Source: Hydrogenimonas sp. (GTDB lineage: Bacteria; Campylobacterota; Campylobacteria; Campylobacterales; Hydrogenimonadaceae). Taken from it: 32,557 nt of DNA. Shown one piece after another: positions 1 through 9,455 of the stretch. The position numbers were made by a program, and so were the translations under genes. Below the pieces are notes generated by a model. That model did not search any database, was not told the origin of the DNA, and saw nothing but the letters and a program-made list of their open reading frames with translations. Positions within the stretch are counted from its first letter, which is position 1. The number at the start of each line of letters is the position of its first letter. The stretch lies in assembly GCA_015484905.1 (NCBI GenBank), contig WFUN01000044.1:1-32557 (forward strand), written 5' to 3'.

Positions 1-325
1 GTACAGACTTGCCAAAATAAGGGCGAAACAGGCTGCCTTGAAGGCTAAAAAAGTCGAAACTGCCCAGCGTCTCAGACTTGAGTCGCTGACGCTTGAACTC
101 GAAATTCTAAAAAAAAGGTATGCTGTACTCAAAGAGCAGGAGCTTAAAGAGCAGGAGCTCCTGGCCCTTTTTGAAGAGGGGTATAAAATGGCGCAAAGCT
201 CTCTTCTGGATCTGCTGCGCACGAAAAACGGCCTTATAGAGACTGAGAGAAAACTTCTTCAGACAATCTATCTGACAAACCTTTACAAAATAGAAATAGA
301 GTATCTGAAAGGACATAAAATATGA
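1..325 (+). CDS. TolC-like outer membrane efflux protein, C-terminal part (truncated by window start)
   Basis: Frame is open from base 2 (YRLAKIRAKQAALKAKKVETAQ...). Coiled-coil LxLExLKKRYxVLxEQE...LFEEGYKMAQSSLLDLLRTKNGLIETE is typical of TolC/CusC C-termini. Its stop overlaps the next start (ATGA at 322-325), followed by MFP and RND genes. Confidence 0.8.
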   Translation, partial: YRLAKIRAKQAALKAKKVETAQRLRLESLTLELEILKKRYAVLKEQELKEQELLALFEEGYKMAQSSLLDLLRTKNGLIETERKLLQTIYLTNLYKIEIEYLKGHKI

Positions 326-1506
326 ACAGAATTCTAATAACACTCCTACTCACCCTCGCCACTTTGAATGCAACCGGTATAGTCATAGAAAAAGCGAAAT
401 TGGAAAAATTTGGAAAACAGATGCATGTAAATGCCAAAATTGTACAGTTGAGCAACCAGAAACAGCTGATCGTATCACGCCTTGGAGGACACTTGGAGCG
501 CTACTATATCGAGCCTGGCAAAAAGGTGAAAAAGGGTGACGCAATTGCGCAGATCAAGTCACTCGAACTATCGAAAATGAGTGCGGACTATATTGCTTTT
601 GGCAAAAAGCTCACAGCTGCAAAAGCCAGATTGGCTTCTACAGAGAATCTCTACAAAAAAGGGCTCGCTTCGAAGCAGGATCTGAATCGTGAGCAGATAG
701 CATACGCATCTATCGAAGCCGACAGAAACACCCTTGCTTCACAGCTTGCATCTTTGGGTGTGAACCCCTCATCGCTTGAAAAACCGACCGACACCCTCAT
801 TATAAGGGCCCATGCCGACGGTCTTGTGAGCCGGCTTCTGGTCCCGCTTCACACCAATCTCTCGGCCGAGACACCGATAGTATCGCTGGTTCGCTCGAGT
901 GGATACTACGCCATAGCGTACATAGGCGTTGCCGAGGCTCTCAAGATGCCAAAAAAGGTCGAAGGAAGGCTAAATATAGACGGAGTAGGCTTCAAATGCC
1001 GCTACCTCTATCTACTCCCGAAGGTTGATGAAGAGACCCAGAGAGCCCAGATGCTTTTTTGGATAGAGAGCGACAAACAGCCGCTTCTTCTGAACGCATT
1101 CGCAGAGATGGAGATAAACCTTCCGCCTTTTAAAAAATATGTCGCCATAAAGCGCACCGCACTTACGATGTTCGAAGGCGAATGGGTCGTTTTTGTACCT
1201 GCCGAAGAGGGGCATGAAGAGCATGGTGAACACGAGGAACACGAGAGGCATGAGGAACATGGCGAACACGATGAACATGAAGGGAATGAGGAGCATAACG
1301 AGCACGGTGAGGAGTCCGACCACGATGAGCATGCGGAGCACTCGGAAAAAAAACCGTATGAGGTCAGAGTGGTAGAGCCTATAACAAGATTCGGCGGATA
1401 CGTTGCCGTAAAGGGAATAGAACCCGGCGAAGAGTACGTCGCGGACGGGGTATATTTCGTCAAATCTCTGATGCTCAAGTCGGAGCTCGGCGAACACGGT
1501 CATTAA
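322..1506 (+). CDS. HME-RND efflux periplasmic adaptor (membrane fusion protein) with a His/Glu-rich C-terminal segment
   Basis: Signal peptide, lipoyl/barrel-sandwich region (GGHLERYYIEPGKKVKKGDAIAQI), coiled-coil, and HEEHGEHEEHERHEEHGEHDEH tract. Lies between a TolC end and CusA. Confidence 0.9.
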   Translation: MNRILITLLLTLATLNATGIVIEKAKLEKFGKQMHVNAKIVQLSNQKQLIVSRLGGHLERYYIEPGKKVKKGDAIAQIKSLELSKMSADYIAFGKKLTAAKARLASTENLYKKGLASKQDLNREQIAYASIEADRNTLASQLASLGVNPSSLEKPTDTLIIRAHADGLVSRLLVPLHTNLSAETPIVSLVRSSGYYAIAYIGVAEALKMPKKVEGRLNIDGVGFKCRYLYLLPKVDEETQRAQMLFWIESDKQPLLLNAFAEMEINLPPFKKYVAIKRTALTMFEGEWVVFVPAEEGHEEHGEHEEHERHEEHGEHDEHEGNEEHNEHGEESDHDEHAEHSEKKPYEVRVVEPITRFGGYVAVKGIEPGEEYVADGVYFVKSLMLKSELGEHGH

Positions 1507-1516
1507 GGAGTACGAA

Positions 1517-4500
1517 ATGGAAAACTTTTTCAAGCTCCTTATACGTTACAAATTCCTGGTGGTAGCGCTCTTCGTCGCCATAGCCGGTTTCGGCTACAAG
1601 GCGTACAAAGAGATCCCGGTAGACGCTTTTCCGGACATTACACCCAAACAGGTCGTGATATATACGGAGAGTCCGGGCAATTCGGCACAGGATATCGAAA
1701 AGCTGATTACATACCCGATAGAGTCGGCGATGGCAGGACTTCCGGGTGTCAAGATGATACTCTCGAACTCCATTTTCGGTCTCTCGTACGTCTCGATCTT
1801 CTTCGAAGACAGATACGACACCTACTTCCTGCGCCAGCTCGTCACCGAACGGCTCAACAGCGTAGATATACCGCAGGGATGGGGCAAGCCTGTCATGGGA
1901 CCGAACACGACAGGTCTCGGACAGGTCTTCTGGTATCAGCTAAAGGACAACTCCGGCAAACAGGGCCTCACACGGCTCAGGGAGCTTCAGGAGTATGTGG
2001 TGGCACCGATGCTCAAGTCGGTAGACGGTGTCGAAGAGGTGATCGGATGGGGCGGCTTTAACAAACAGTACGAAGTGCTGATAGACCCCAAAAGGCTTCA
2101 GGCCGTGGATGTAACCTACGACGAGATCATCGAAGCGCTCCAAAAGGCCAACCGAAGTGCGGGCGGACAGTATCTGGAGATGAACCGTGAACAGTATCTG
2201 ATTCGCGGCAGCGGCTTCTATCAGAGTCTCGAAGATATAAAAAATACGGTTGTACGGGCCAAGGAGGCGAAAGCGGTTACGATAGGCGACATCGCCGATG
2301 TGAGAGCGGGCAGAGCACCGCGTTTCGGCGCCGTATCCATTGACGGCAAAGAGGCGATGTTCGGTATGGTCCTACAGCGCAGCGGAACGAATGCCGCAAA
2401 GGTGGTCGAACGGATAAAAGAGAAGATTCCGCTGGTTAACGCCGCACTTCCCGAAGGAGTGGAGATAGGCACGGTTTACGACCGTACCGAAATAACGCAT
2501 AAAGCGGTAAACACGATGACGAGTGCGCTTTTAAGCGGAGCCGTCCTCGTAGCTATCGTGCTCTTTCTCTTTCTCTTCGAGCTCAGAAGCGCCTTCATCG
2601 TCATACTCTCACTACCGCTTTCGCTGCTTATCGCATTTTTGCTCATGAGAGAGTACGGCATTAGCGCCAACCTGATGAGCCTTAGCGGTCTGGCGATAGC
2701 GATAGGCATGATCGTAGACGGTACTATCGTCGTGGTGGAAAACGCCTTCAGACTTCTGCACGACAAACCGGAAGCTTCGAAGATCGACATCATCGCCGAA
2801 GCTACTGCCGGCGTAGCAAAACCGGTTATATTCGCGCTGCTCATTATCGCAGCCGTATTCATTCCGCTTCTAAGCCTTGGAGGTCTGGCCGGAAAGCTCT
2901 ACACGCCGATGGCCATAGATATCGTTTTTGTCATGCTCGGCTCTCTGGCCGTGGCTATGCTGCTGGTTCCGGTGCTCAGCTACCTGCTGCTAAAACCCGC
3001 AAAACACGGTATCAGTCCGGTAATGCGCGCTATTAAAACGCTCTATCTGCCCGCTCTAAAATTCACACTTCACTATGCAAAAACGATAACCCTGCTTGCC
3101 GCACTCCTCTTCGGCGCGACGGCATGGCTTCTGAGTCAGCAGGGGCGCGAATTCATGCCCGAACTCAACGAAGAGTCGATAATGTACCGGGTCATAGGCA
3201 TACCGGGTACCGCACTGACGCAGAATATCGAAACGGCAAAAGAGATGGAGCGCTACATCCTCAAGGAGTACGGCACAGAGGTTTCGAGTGTGCTCAGCAT
3301 GATAGGCCGGAGCGAAAAGGGCGAGACCGCACAGGCCAACTACATGGAGGTGTTGCTGACTCTGAAGCCGGGAATCGAAAACCTTCCGGATCTGGCAAAA
3401 AGAATGACGCACGACCTTCAGAAGCGCTTCGGGTATGTGCAGTTCGTCCCTACACAGCCTATCGCCATGCGTATAGAGGAGCTGCTCGAAGGGGTCAAGG
3501 CGGAGCTGGCCATCAAGATATTCGGAGATGATCAGAAGGTCATGGACTCCATCGCTTCACAGATTCAAAAGGTGCTCGGCACCGTAGAGGGTCTCGAGCG
3601 CACGGAGGTGGAGACCCAGCTGGGACAGGCGCAGGTAACGATACGCCCCGACTTCCTTGCGCTTTCGCGCTACGGTATCGGCGCGGACGAGGTTATGCGC
3701 GTTATCCGTCACGGTATCGGTGAAGAGCCGGTGACCGAAAAGATAGAAGGGATCAGACGTTTCGGAATCGTGCCTAAGATAGAGGGTGCCAAAAACGATA
3801 TAGAGAATCTCGGTGCCATAATGCTTAGAAGCTCAAGCGGCAAAATGGTACGTCTGGACGAAGTGTGCGACGTCAAGGTCGTTCAGGGGCCATCTTTCAT
3901 AAAACGCGAAAACCTAAGCCGCTACATGGTCATATCTATGGATGTGGAGGGTCGTGATATCGCGTCGTTTGTCAAAGAGGCACAGCAGAAGATCGACAAA
4001 GAGGTAGATATCCCGAAAGGCTACTACACGAGATGGGCGGGAGATTTCAAAAATATGCAGGAGGCGACGAAGAGGCTGATGGTAATCATACCGATCACTA
4101 TCGTTATAGTCATCCTTCTGCTCTATACCGCTTTCAACTCGATCAAGAAATCTCTTCTTATACTGCTGGGGGTTCCTATGGGGCTTATAGGCGGGATCAT
4201 AGCGCTCGTCATGAGCGGAGAGTATCTGAGCGTTTCGGCGATTGTAGGTTTCATAGCCATATTTGCCATAGCGATTCTAAACGGAATCGTTTTGGTCAGC
4301 TTCATAGACGAGCTTAGAGAGAGATTCCCGGACGTCAAGCTCGAAACCCTGCTCAAAGACGCCGCTTCGCTGCGCCTTCGCCCAGTGCTCATGACAGCGT
4401 TCACGACGCTTTTCGGCATTCTGCCGCTTCTGTATGCCACTGGAGTGGGAAGTGAGATACAGTATCCGCTGGCTGTAGTCGTCACTGGAGGTATAATCAG

Positions 4501-4570
4501 CTCTACACTCCTTACACTGCTGGTGTTACCGGCGCTCTACCTGCTCTTTTACAAAAAGGAGCATAAATAA
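1517..4570 (+). CDS. CusA/CzcA-family heavy-metal efflux RND transporter, 1017 aa
   Basis: VDAFPDITPKQVVIYTESPGNSAQDIEKLITYPIE, GMIVDGTIVVVEN in TM4, full RND length. Confidence 0.95.
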   Translation: MENFFKLLIRYKFLVVALFVAIAGFGYKAYKEIPVDAFPDITPKQVVIYTESPGNSAQDIEKLITYPIESAMAGLPGVKMILSNSIFGLSYVSIFFEDRYDTYFLRQLVTERLNSVDIPQGWGKPVMGPNTTGLGQVFWYQLKDNSGKQGLTRLRELQEYVVAPMLKSVDGVEEVIGWGGFNKQYEVLIDPKRLQAVDVTYDEIIEALQKANRSAGGQYLEMNREQYLIRGSGFYQSLEDIKNTVVRAKEAKAVTIGDIADVRAGRAPRFGAVSIDGKEAMFGMVLQRSGTNAAKVVERIKEKIPLVNAALPEGVEIGTVYDRTEITHKAVNTMTSALLSGAVLVAIVLFLFLFELRSAFIVILSLPLSLLIAFLLMREYGISANLMSLSGLAIAIGMIVDGTIVVVENAFRLLHDKPEASKIDIIAEATAGVAKPVIFALLIIAAVFIPLLSLGGLAGKLYTPMAIDIVFVMLGSLAVAMLLVPVLSYLLLKPAKHGISPVMRAIKTLYLPALKFTLHYAKTITLLAALLFGATAWLLSQQGREFMPELNEESIMYRVIGIPGTALTQNIETAKEMERYILKEYGTEVSSVLSMIGRSEKGETAQANYMEVLLTLKPGIENLPDLAKRMTHDLQKRFGYVQFVPTQPIAMRIEELLEGVKAELAIKIFGDDQKVMDSIASQIQKVLGTVEGLERTEVETQLGQAQVTIRPDFLALSRYGIGADEVMRVIRHGIGEEPVTEKIEGIRRFGIVPKIEGAKNDIENLGAIMLRSSSGKMVRLDEVCDVKVVQGPSFIKRENLSRYMVISMDVEGRDIASFVKEAQQKIDKEVDIPKGYYTRWAGDFKNMQEATKRLMVIIPITIVIVILLLYTAFNSIKKSLLILLGVPMGLIGGIIALVMSGEYLSVSAIVGFIAIFAIAILNGIVLVSFIDELRERFPDVKLETLLKDAASLRLRPVLMTAFTTLFGILPLLYATGVGSEIQYPLAVVVTGGIISSTLLTLLVLPALYLLFYKKEHK

Positions 4571-4680
4571 CTGACGTTATGTAAAAAGCGTCATCCCATT
4601 TCGAAACTTTTGGGAGTGCAGGGGACAATAAGCCCCTGCCAAAAAATGGGCTTTGTTCATCTTTTGTGTAACATCGGTAA
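4570..4680 (+). repeat. Copy A of a dispersed multi-hairpin intergenic element (diverged)
   Basis: GCAGGGG(acaataag)CCCCTGC, then AAAAAATGGGC(TTT)GTTCATCTTTT, then GTAACATCGGTAA. Same order of blocks as copies B and C. Confidence 0.7.
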
Positions 4681-4701
4681 ATAACAATACTTCTGCGGTG
4701 G

Positions 4702-4707
4702 TATAAT
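4702..4707 (+). promoter_or_regulatory. Probable extended -10 of polX (TGGTATAAT)
   Basis: TGnTATAAT 27 nt before the polX ATG, with AGGAG SD in between. Confidence 0.6.
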
Positions 4708-4733
4708 TGTAAAAACCGCCATAGGAGTTAAAA

Positions 4734-6452
4734 ATGGCCCTCTCCAACAGTGAAATAGCCGATATCTTCAACCAGATGGCCGATATGCTGGAGATAAAAG
4801 GGGAAAATCCTTTCAAGGTACGTGCATATCGCAATGCGGCAAGAACGGTACAAAATCTCGGCAAAAGCCTTGAAGATCTTGTAGAGAGCGGCATGGACCT
4901 TACGAAACTTCCTGGAATAGGAGCCGATCTTTCAGATGCCATTGCCGAGATTCTAAAAACCAGGAAGTTCTCCAAACTCGAGGCACTTAAAAAAGAGCTG
5001 CCTCCCGGGTTAGACAAACTCCTATCCATAGAGGGGCTTGGACCCAAACGTATAAGACAGCTCTACGATACATTCGGCATAACATCGCTTGAAGAGTTGG
5101 CCGAAGCGGCCAAAAGCGGAGAGATATACAGCCTAAAAGGATTCGGCCCCAAACTTGTAGAGAAGATTCTAAAGGGTATTCAACTGGCCAAAAAGGCGGG
5201 ACGCCGCTTCCGATTCGATGTAGCCAAACCGTTTGCGGAAGAGTTGAAAAACTATCTGCGGAGCTTCGAAGGTGTCCTAAAGGTGGAGGTGGCAGGCAGC
5301 TACCGGCGAAGAAAAGAGACGGTGGGAGATCTGGACATTCTGGTAGTGGCGAAAAACTGGGAAGCTGTAACGGAGTGGTTCGTAAAATACGAAAAGATAA
5401 AAGAGGTGGTCTCCAAAGGTCCCACCCGCTCGACGGTGATTCTGCGAAACGATCTGCAAGTAGACTTAAGAAGCGTCGCGAAAGAGAGCTACGGCTCGGC
5501 TCTTCACTATTTTACCGGTTCAAAGGCACACAATATAAAAATAAGAAAAATGGCGATAGAGAAAGGGTGGAAAATAAACGAATACGGAGTCTTTGAAAAA
5601 GAGAAAAGGCTTGGCGGCTCTACCGAAAAGGAGCTTTATGAAATGCTCGGGCTTCACTATATAGAACCGGAGCTCCGGGAGGATCGTGGTGAGATAGAGG
5701 CGGCATTACAGGGGAATCTGCCAAGACTCGTGAAGCTTAACGATATCAGAGGCGATCTTCATATCCATACCAAATGGACAGACGGTCACGCTACGATAGA
5801 ACAGATGGCTGAAGCGGCGAAAAAGAGAGGTTATGACTACATCGCCGTTACCGACCATTCGCACCATCTTACAGTCGCCAAAGGACTGGATGAAAAACGC
5901 CTGAGAGAACAGATGGAACTCATAGACAGCATCAATGAGGAGCTTGAGGGTATCACGGTTTTAAAGGGAATTGAATGCGATATTCTCGAAGATGGAACCA
6001 TGGATCTTCCAGATTCTGTGCTAAAAGAGCTGGATCTGGTAATAGGGGCTGTACATTATAAATTCAACTTCTCCAAACAAGAGCAGACAAAACGGATCGT
6101 AAAAGCGCTGCAGAATCGATATCTGAATATTCTGGCCCATCCTACGGGACGTATCATAGGTCACAGAAACGCATACGAACTTGAGATGTCGGAAATTTTC
6201 AGAGTATGCAAAAACGAGGGAGTGTTTATGGAAATAAACGCACAGCCTGAACGACTGGATCTAAACGACATCTATATCAAAGCGGCCAAAGAAGATGGCA
6301 TAAAATTCTGCATATCTACAGACGCACATGACCAGATGAGTCTTGATTTTATGGAATACGGGGTAAATCAGGCACGTCGAGGATGGGTAGAAAAAGAGGA
6401 TCTTGTAAACACAAAAAGTGTTGAAGAGCTCAAAAAAGTGTTGAAAAGATAG
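4734..6452 (+). CDS. polX: DNA polymerase/3'-5' exonuclease PolX (bacterial polX + PHP domain)
   Basis: HhH region (LPGIGADLSDAIAEI), nucleotidyltransferase GSYRRRKETVGDLDILV, PHP motifs DLHIHTKWTDG, VTDHSHH, ILAHPTGR, STDAHD. Confidence 0.95.
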   Translation: MALSNSEIADIFNQMADMLEIKGENPFKVRAYRNAARTVQNLGKSLEDLVESGMDLTKLPGIGADLSDAIAEILKTRKFSKLEALKKELPPGLDKLLSIEGLGPKRIRQLYDTFGITSLEELAEAAKSGEIYSLKGFGPKLVEKILKGIQLAKKAGRRFRFDVAKPFAEELKNYLRSFEGVLKVEVAGSYRRRKETVGDLDILVVAKNWEAVTEWFVKYEKIKEVVSKGPTRSTVILRNDLQVDLRSVAKESYGSALHYFTGSKAHNIKIRKMAIEKGWKINEYGVFEKEKRLGGSTEKELYEMLGLHYIEPELREDRGEIEAALQGNLPRLVKLNDIRGDLHIHTKWTDGHATIEQMAEAAKKRGYDYIAVTDHSHHLTVAKGLDEKRLREQMELIDSINEELEGITVLKGIECDILEDGTMDLPDSVLKELDLVIGAVHYKFNFSKQEQTKRIVKALQNRYLNILAHPTGRIIGHRNAYELEMSEIFRVCKNEGVFMEINAQPERLDLNDIYIKAAKEDGIKFCISTDAHDQMSLDFMEYGVNQARRGWVEKEDLVNTKSVEELKKVLKR

Positions 6453-6560
6453 ATTTCTACCTGCAGACGAACGATATTTATTACCAAAAACAGACACTCT
6501 TACACAACTCTTGCACGATAACTATTTACAATTGAGACAAGTATACATATAACTTCAAAG

Positions 6561-6623
6561 GGTCTCGGAAAAAGAAATGTAAACAGTCGGCTTCTTTTTT
6601 GACCTTTCGGTTGAAGGCTGTTT
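6561..6623 (+). promoter_or_regulatory. Candidate leader with two mutually exclusive hairpins upstream of the Cu ATPase
   Basis: GGTC..AAAAAGAA (6561-6576) pairs TTCTTTTT.GACC (6592-6604). AAACAGT..CTTC (6581-6594) pairs GAAGGCTGTTT (6613-6623). The arms overlap. Confidence 0.35.
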
Positions 6624-6679
6624 CAAAACTTACTGGATAGGGAAACGAACATATAGATATGGTACTAAAAGGAGAAAAA

Positions 6680-8815
6680 ATGAGCCATAGACGTCATAAA
6701 CATCCGAAACGTTCGGCAAAAACCGAACAGCCGGAGCATATGGATCATCCTGAACACGAGAAAAAGAGTGATAAAACGAAAAGCGCCCCACACTCGCACG
6801 AAACCGGTGAAATGGAGGGGATGAGTCATGATAGCCACAAAAATCATGGAGGAGGACATGATCACACTACTGCAGGCCAAATGCACCATATGAAAGATAT
6901 GAAACGGCGTTTTATCGTATCTGTTATCATTACGATTCCTATATTGTTGCTCTCGCCAATGATTCAACAGTGGTTCGGCTTCACAATCGATATTCCATAT
7001 CGGGAAGGGATTATATTCGCTCTGGCCACTTTTATCTACCTGTATGGCGGCAAACCTTTTTTGACAATGATGATAGGCGAGATCAGATCCAAGAAACCGG
7101 GAATGATGACACTTATCTCCATGGCAATCAGCGTTGCATATTTCTATTCTGCAATGACGCTCGTAATGCCTGGAGGCAAAGAGTTTTTCTGGGAACTCGC
7201 CACACTTATCGACATTATGCTCATAGGGCACTACATTGAAGCCAAAAGTGTTCTTGGAGCTGCCAACGCACTCGAAGAGCTTGTAAAGATGATGCCCAAA
7301 ACCGCAATGCGTGTCAAAGCGGACGGGCAGCTTGAAGAGGTTGGAGTGGACCAACTGAAGAAAGAAGACATCATTCTGGTTCGCCCCGGTGAGAAGATTC
7401 CGGCCGACGGAAAAGTTGTAGAAGGCGAAAGTATGACCGATGAAGCCTTCTTGACCGGTGAGTCAAAACCGGTTTACAAAAAACCGGGCAGTGATGTTTT
7501 TATGGGAAGTACCAATATAGACGGGGCTCTTCGGATCAAAATAACCAAAAGCGGCGAAGAGAGCTATCTTTCACAGGTAATCGAGCTGGTCAAAGAGGCA
7601 CAACAGAGCCGCTCCAAAACCCAGGATCTGGCCAACAGGGCCGCGGCATGGCTCTTTTATGCCGCAACCGCAATTGGTGCGGTCACATTTGCCGTCTGGG
7701 CTGCAATTGCGTCACAGATGGATGCCGTGCTTAGAAGTGTCACCGTACTTATAATCGCATGTCCGCATGCGCTTGGCCTCGCTGTACCTCTCGTAGTGGC
7801 GATATCCACTTCAATCGCCGCACGAAAAGGAATTTTAATACGAAACAGACAGGCGTTTGAGACATTGAAAGATATAGATGCCATCTGTTTCGACAAAACC
7901 GGCACAATAACCGAAGGAAAGCTTTCGGTAAGCGATGTAATAGCTCTTGAAAACGAATCTACAATACTTCTGTACGCTGCTTCTATCGAACAAAATTCCG
8001 AACATATAATTGCAAAAGCGATCGTAAATTATGCAAAAACCAAAAATGTAAAGCCGATAAAGGCAGATGATTTTATCGCTTTTCCGGGAATAGGCGCAAA
8101 GGCTGTGGTAGACGGACATACCATAATGGTTGGAGGACCTCAGATACTATCGAAAGAGTCTCTGACTCTGCCTGAAGAGCTCAAAAAATATGAGGAGAGT
8201 GAATCTACCAAAGTATGGGTCGTTGTCGATGGCAGAATCGTAGGGGTCATACTTCTCAAAGATACGGTACGGAAAACATCAGCGGAGGCTATAAAAACTC
8301 TTAAAGAACTTGGAATAGAGACATGGATGCTTACCGGCGACAATGAAGCGGTAGCGAAAGACGTAGCCTCAAAGACCGGCATAGATCACTTTGAAGCGAA
8401 TCTCCTGCCAGATCAAAAACTCAAGATCATCAAAAAGATACATGACAGCGGCAAGATCGTCGCGATGGTTGGCGACGGTATAAACGATGCACCCTCACTT
8501 CTTACTGCGGATATAGGAATAGCAATCGGAGCGGGTACGGACATAGCAATCGAGAGCGCCGACATTATATTGACAAAAAGCGATCTTTACAGTGTGGTCC
8601 CTGCGATCCGTCTCAGTCGGGCAACATACAAGAAGATGGTGCAAAATCTTTGGTGGGCAAGCGGATACAATATAGTCGCCATACCTCTTGCAGCTGGAGT
8701 TATGGCACCATGGGGAATAATTATCGATCCAGCCATTGGAGCGGTTCTTATGTCGGTAAGTACAGTAGTGGTAGCACTCAATGCTCAACTTCTAAAAAGA
8801 GCGTCAATAGAGTAA
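6680..8815 (+). CDS. copB: Copper-translocating P1B-type ATPase, CopB-like (CPH motif), His-rich N-terminus, no HMA domain
   Basis: IIACPHALGLAVPL, DKTGTITEGK, MLTGDNEAVAKDVA, VGDGINDAPSL. N-terminal His/Met-rich tail. ATG 6680 has an AAAGGAG SD; the ORF-track start at 6659 is in frame but lacks one. Confidence 0.93.
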   Translation: MSHRRHKHPKRSAKTEQPEHMDHPEHEKKSDKTKSAPHSHETGEMEGMSHDSHKNHGGGHDHTTAGQMHHMKDMKRRFIVSVIITIPILLLSPMIQQWFGFTIDIPYREGIIFALATFIYLYGGKPFLTMMIGEIRSKKPGMMTLISMAISVAYFYSAMTLVMPGGKEFFWELATLIDIMLIGHYIEAKSVLGAANALEELVKMMPKTAMRVKADGQLEEVGVDQLKKEDIILVRPGEKIPADGKVVEGESMTDEAFLTGESKPVYKKPGSDVFMGSTNIDGALRIKITKSGEESYLSQVIELVKEAQQSRSKTQDLANRAAAWLFYAATAIGAVTFAVWAAIASQMDAVLRSVTVLIIACPHALGLAVPLVVAISTSIAARKGILIRNRQAFETLKDIDAICFDKTGTITEGKLSVSDVIALENESTILLYAASIEQNSEHIIAKAIVNYAKTKNVKPIKADDFIAFPGIGAKAVVDGHTIMVGGPQILSKESLTLPEELKKYEESESTKVWVVVDGRIVGVILLKDTVRKTSAEAIKTLKELGIETWMLTGDNEAVAKDVASKTGIDHFEANLLPDQKLKIIKKIHDSGKIVAMVGDGINDAPSLLTADIGIAIGAGTDIAIESADIILTKSDLYSVVPAIRLSRATYKKMVQNLWWASGYNIVAIPLAAGVMAPWGIIIDPAIGAVLMSVSTVVVALNAQLLKRASIE

Positions 8816-8847
8816 TCAGAAAAAAGAGACCGATTGAAAGGAGCATC

Positions 8848-9366
8848 ATGTCAGATTTTTCATCAGACACCGAAGATGTATCGACCAAAAAGAGCGGATG
8901 CTGTATCTCCAAACAGAAAAAAAGTCAAACTTGTCCTGAGTGTATGAAACCTGCAAAACCGGTACCCGCCGTCACGTTGGCACACCTTTTGATACCTACA
9001 GCCAAAGCGGCCATAGGATCTTTAGAAAATTTCCATTTTTGCAAAACACCTGATTGCGACGTCATATACTTTCAAGAAGAGACGATTTTGCGCCAGGATG
9101 ACCTCATCGTTACAGTCGGACTTAAAGAAGGCGCGATTCCAGCAACCATTTGCTACTGTTTCGGATGGACGAAAGAGAAGATCGAAAAAGAGATAAAAAC
9201 GTATGGTAAAAGTTTCGCACCGGAGGATATAAAAGCAAAAATGAAAGATCCAGGATGTTCGTGCAAAACTCTAAACCCAAGCGGAAGATGCTGTCTTGGC
9301 GATATATCAAAAGCCATAAAAGAGTTGAGCATCTTTGAGAAAAAAGAGATAAATCTTCTTCGATAA
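8848..9366 (+). CDS. CopZ N-terminal-type zinc/[2Fe-2S] metallochaperone domain protein (stand-alone, no HMA)
   Basis: Start ATG 8848 with AAAGGAG SD. Cys pattern CPEC...CKTPDCDVIYF...CYCFGWTKE...CSCKTLNPSGRCCLGDI matches the Cys-rich domain of Archaeoglobus-type CopZ. Directly downstream of the Cu ATPase. Confidence 0.8.
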   Translation: MSDFSSDTEDVSTKKSGCCISKQKKSQTCPECMKPAKPVPAVTLAHLLIPTAKAAIGSLENFHFCKTPDCDVIYFQEETILRQDDLIVTVGLKEGAIPATICYCFGWTKEKIEKEIKTYGKSFAPEDIKAKMKDPGCSCKTLNPSGRCCLGDISKAIKELSIFEKKEINLLR

Positions 9367-9455
9367 ACGTCAATACAACAAAATGGTGACTATCGAGCCT
9401 TTTTCCTGTCATATTTGGCGGAATCTACACTATATCCGCTTTGATAATCAATGGT

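Noticed and set aside
1008-1533. Minus-strand ORFs (156 and 173 aa) opposite the adaptor
   Set aside because: Low-complexity antisense products of the His/Glu tract (Ser/Cys or Met/Phe/Leu-rich); shadow ORFs of a confident CDS.
6665-7354. 229-aa minus ORF opposite the copper ATPase
   Set aside because: Antisense to motif-rich P-type ATPase sequence; no independent support.
9407-9445. GCGGA...TCCGC short hairpin between the CopZ-like and GGDEF-EAL genes
   Set aside because: Only a 5-bp stem with a 12-nt loop; too weak to call a terminator.
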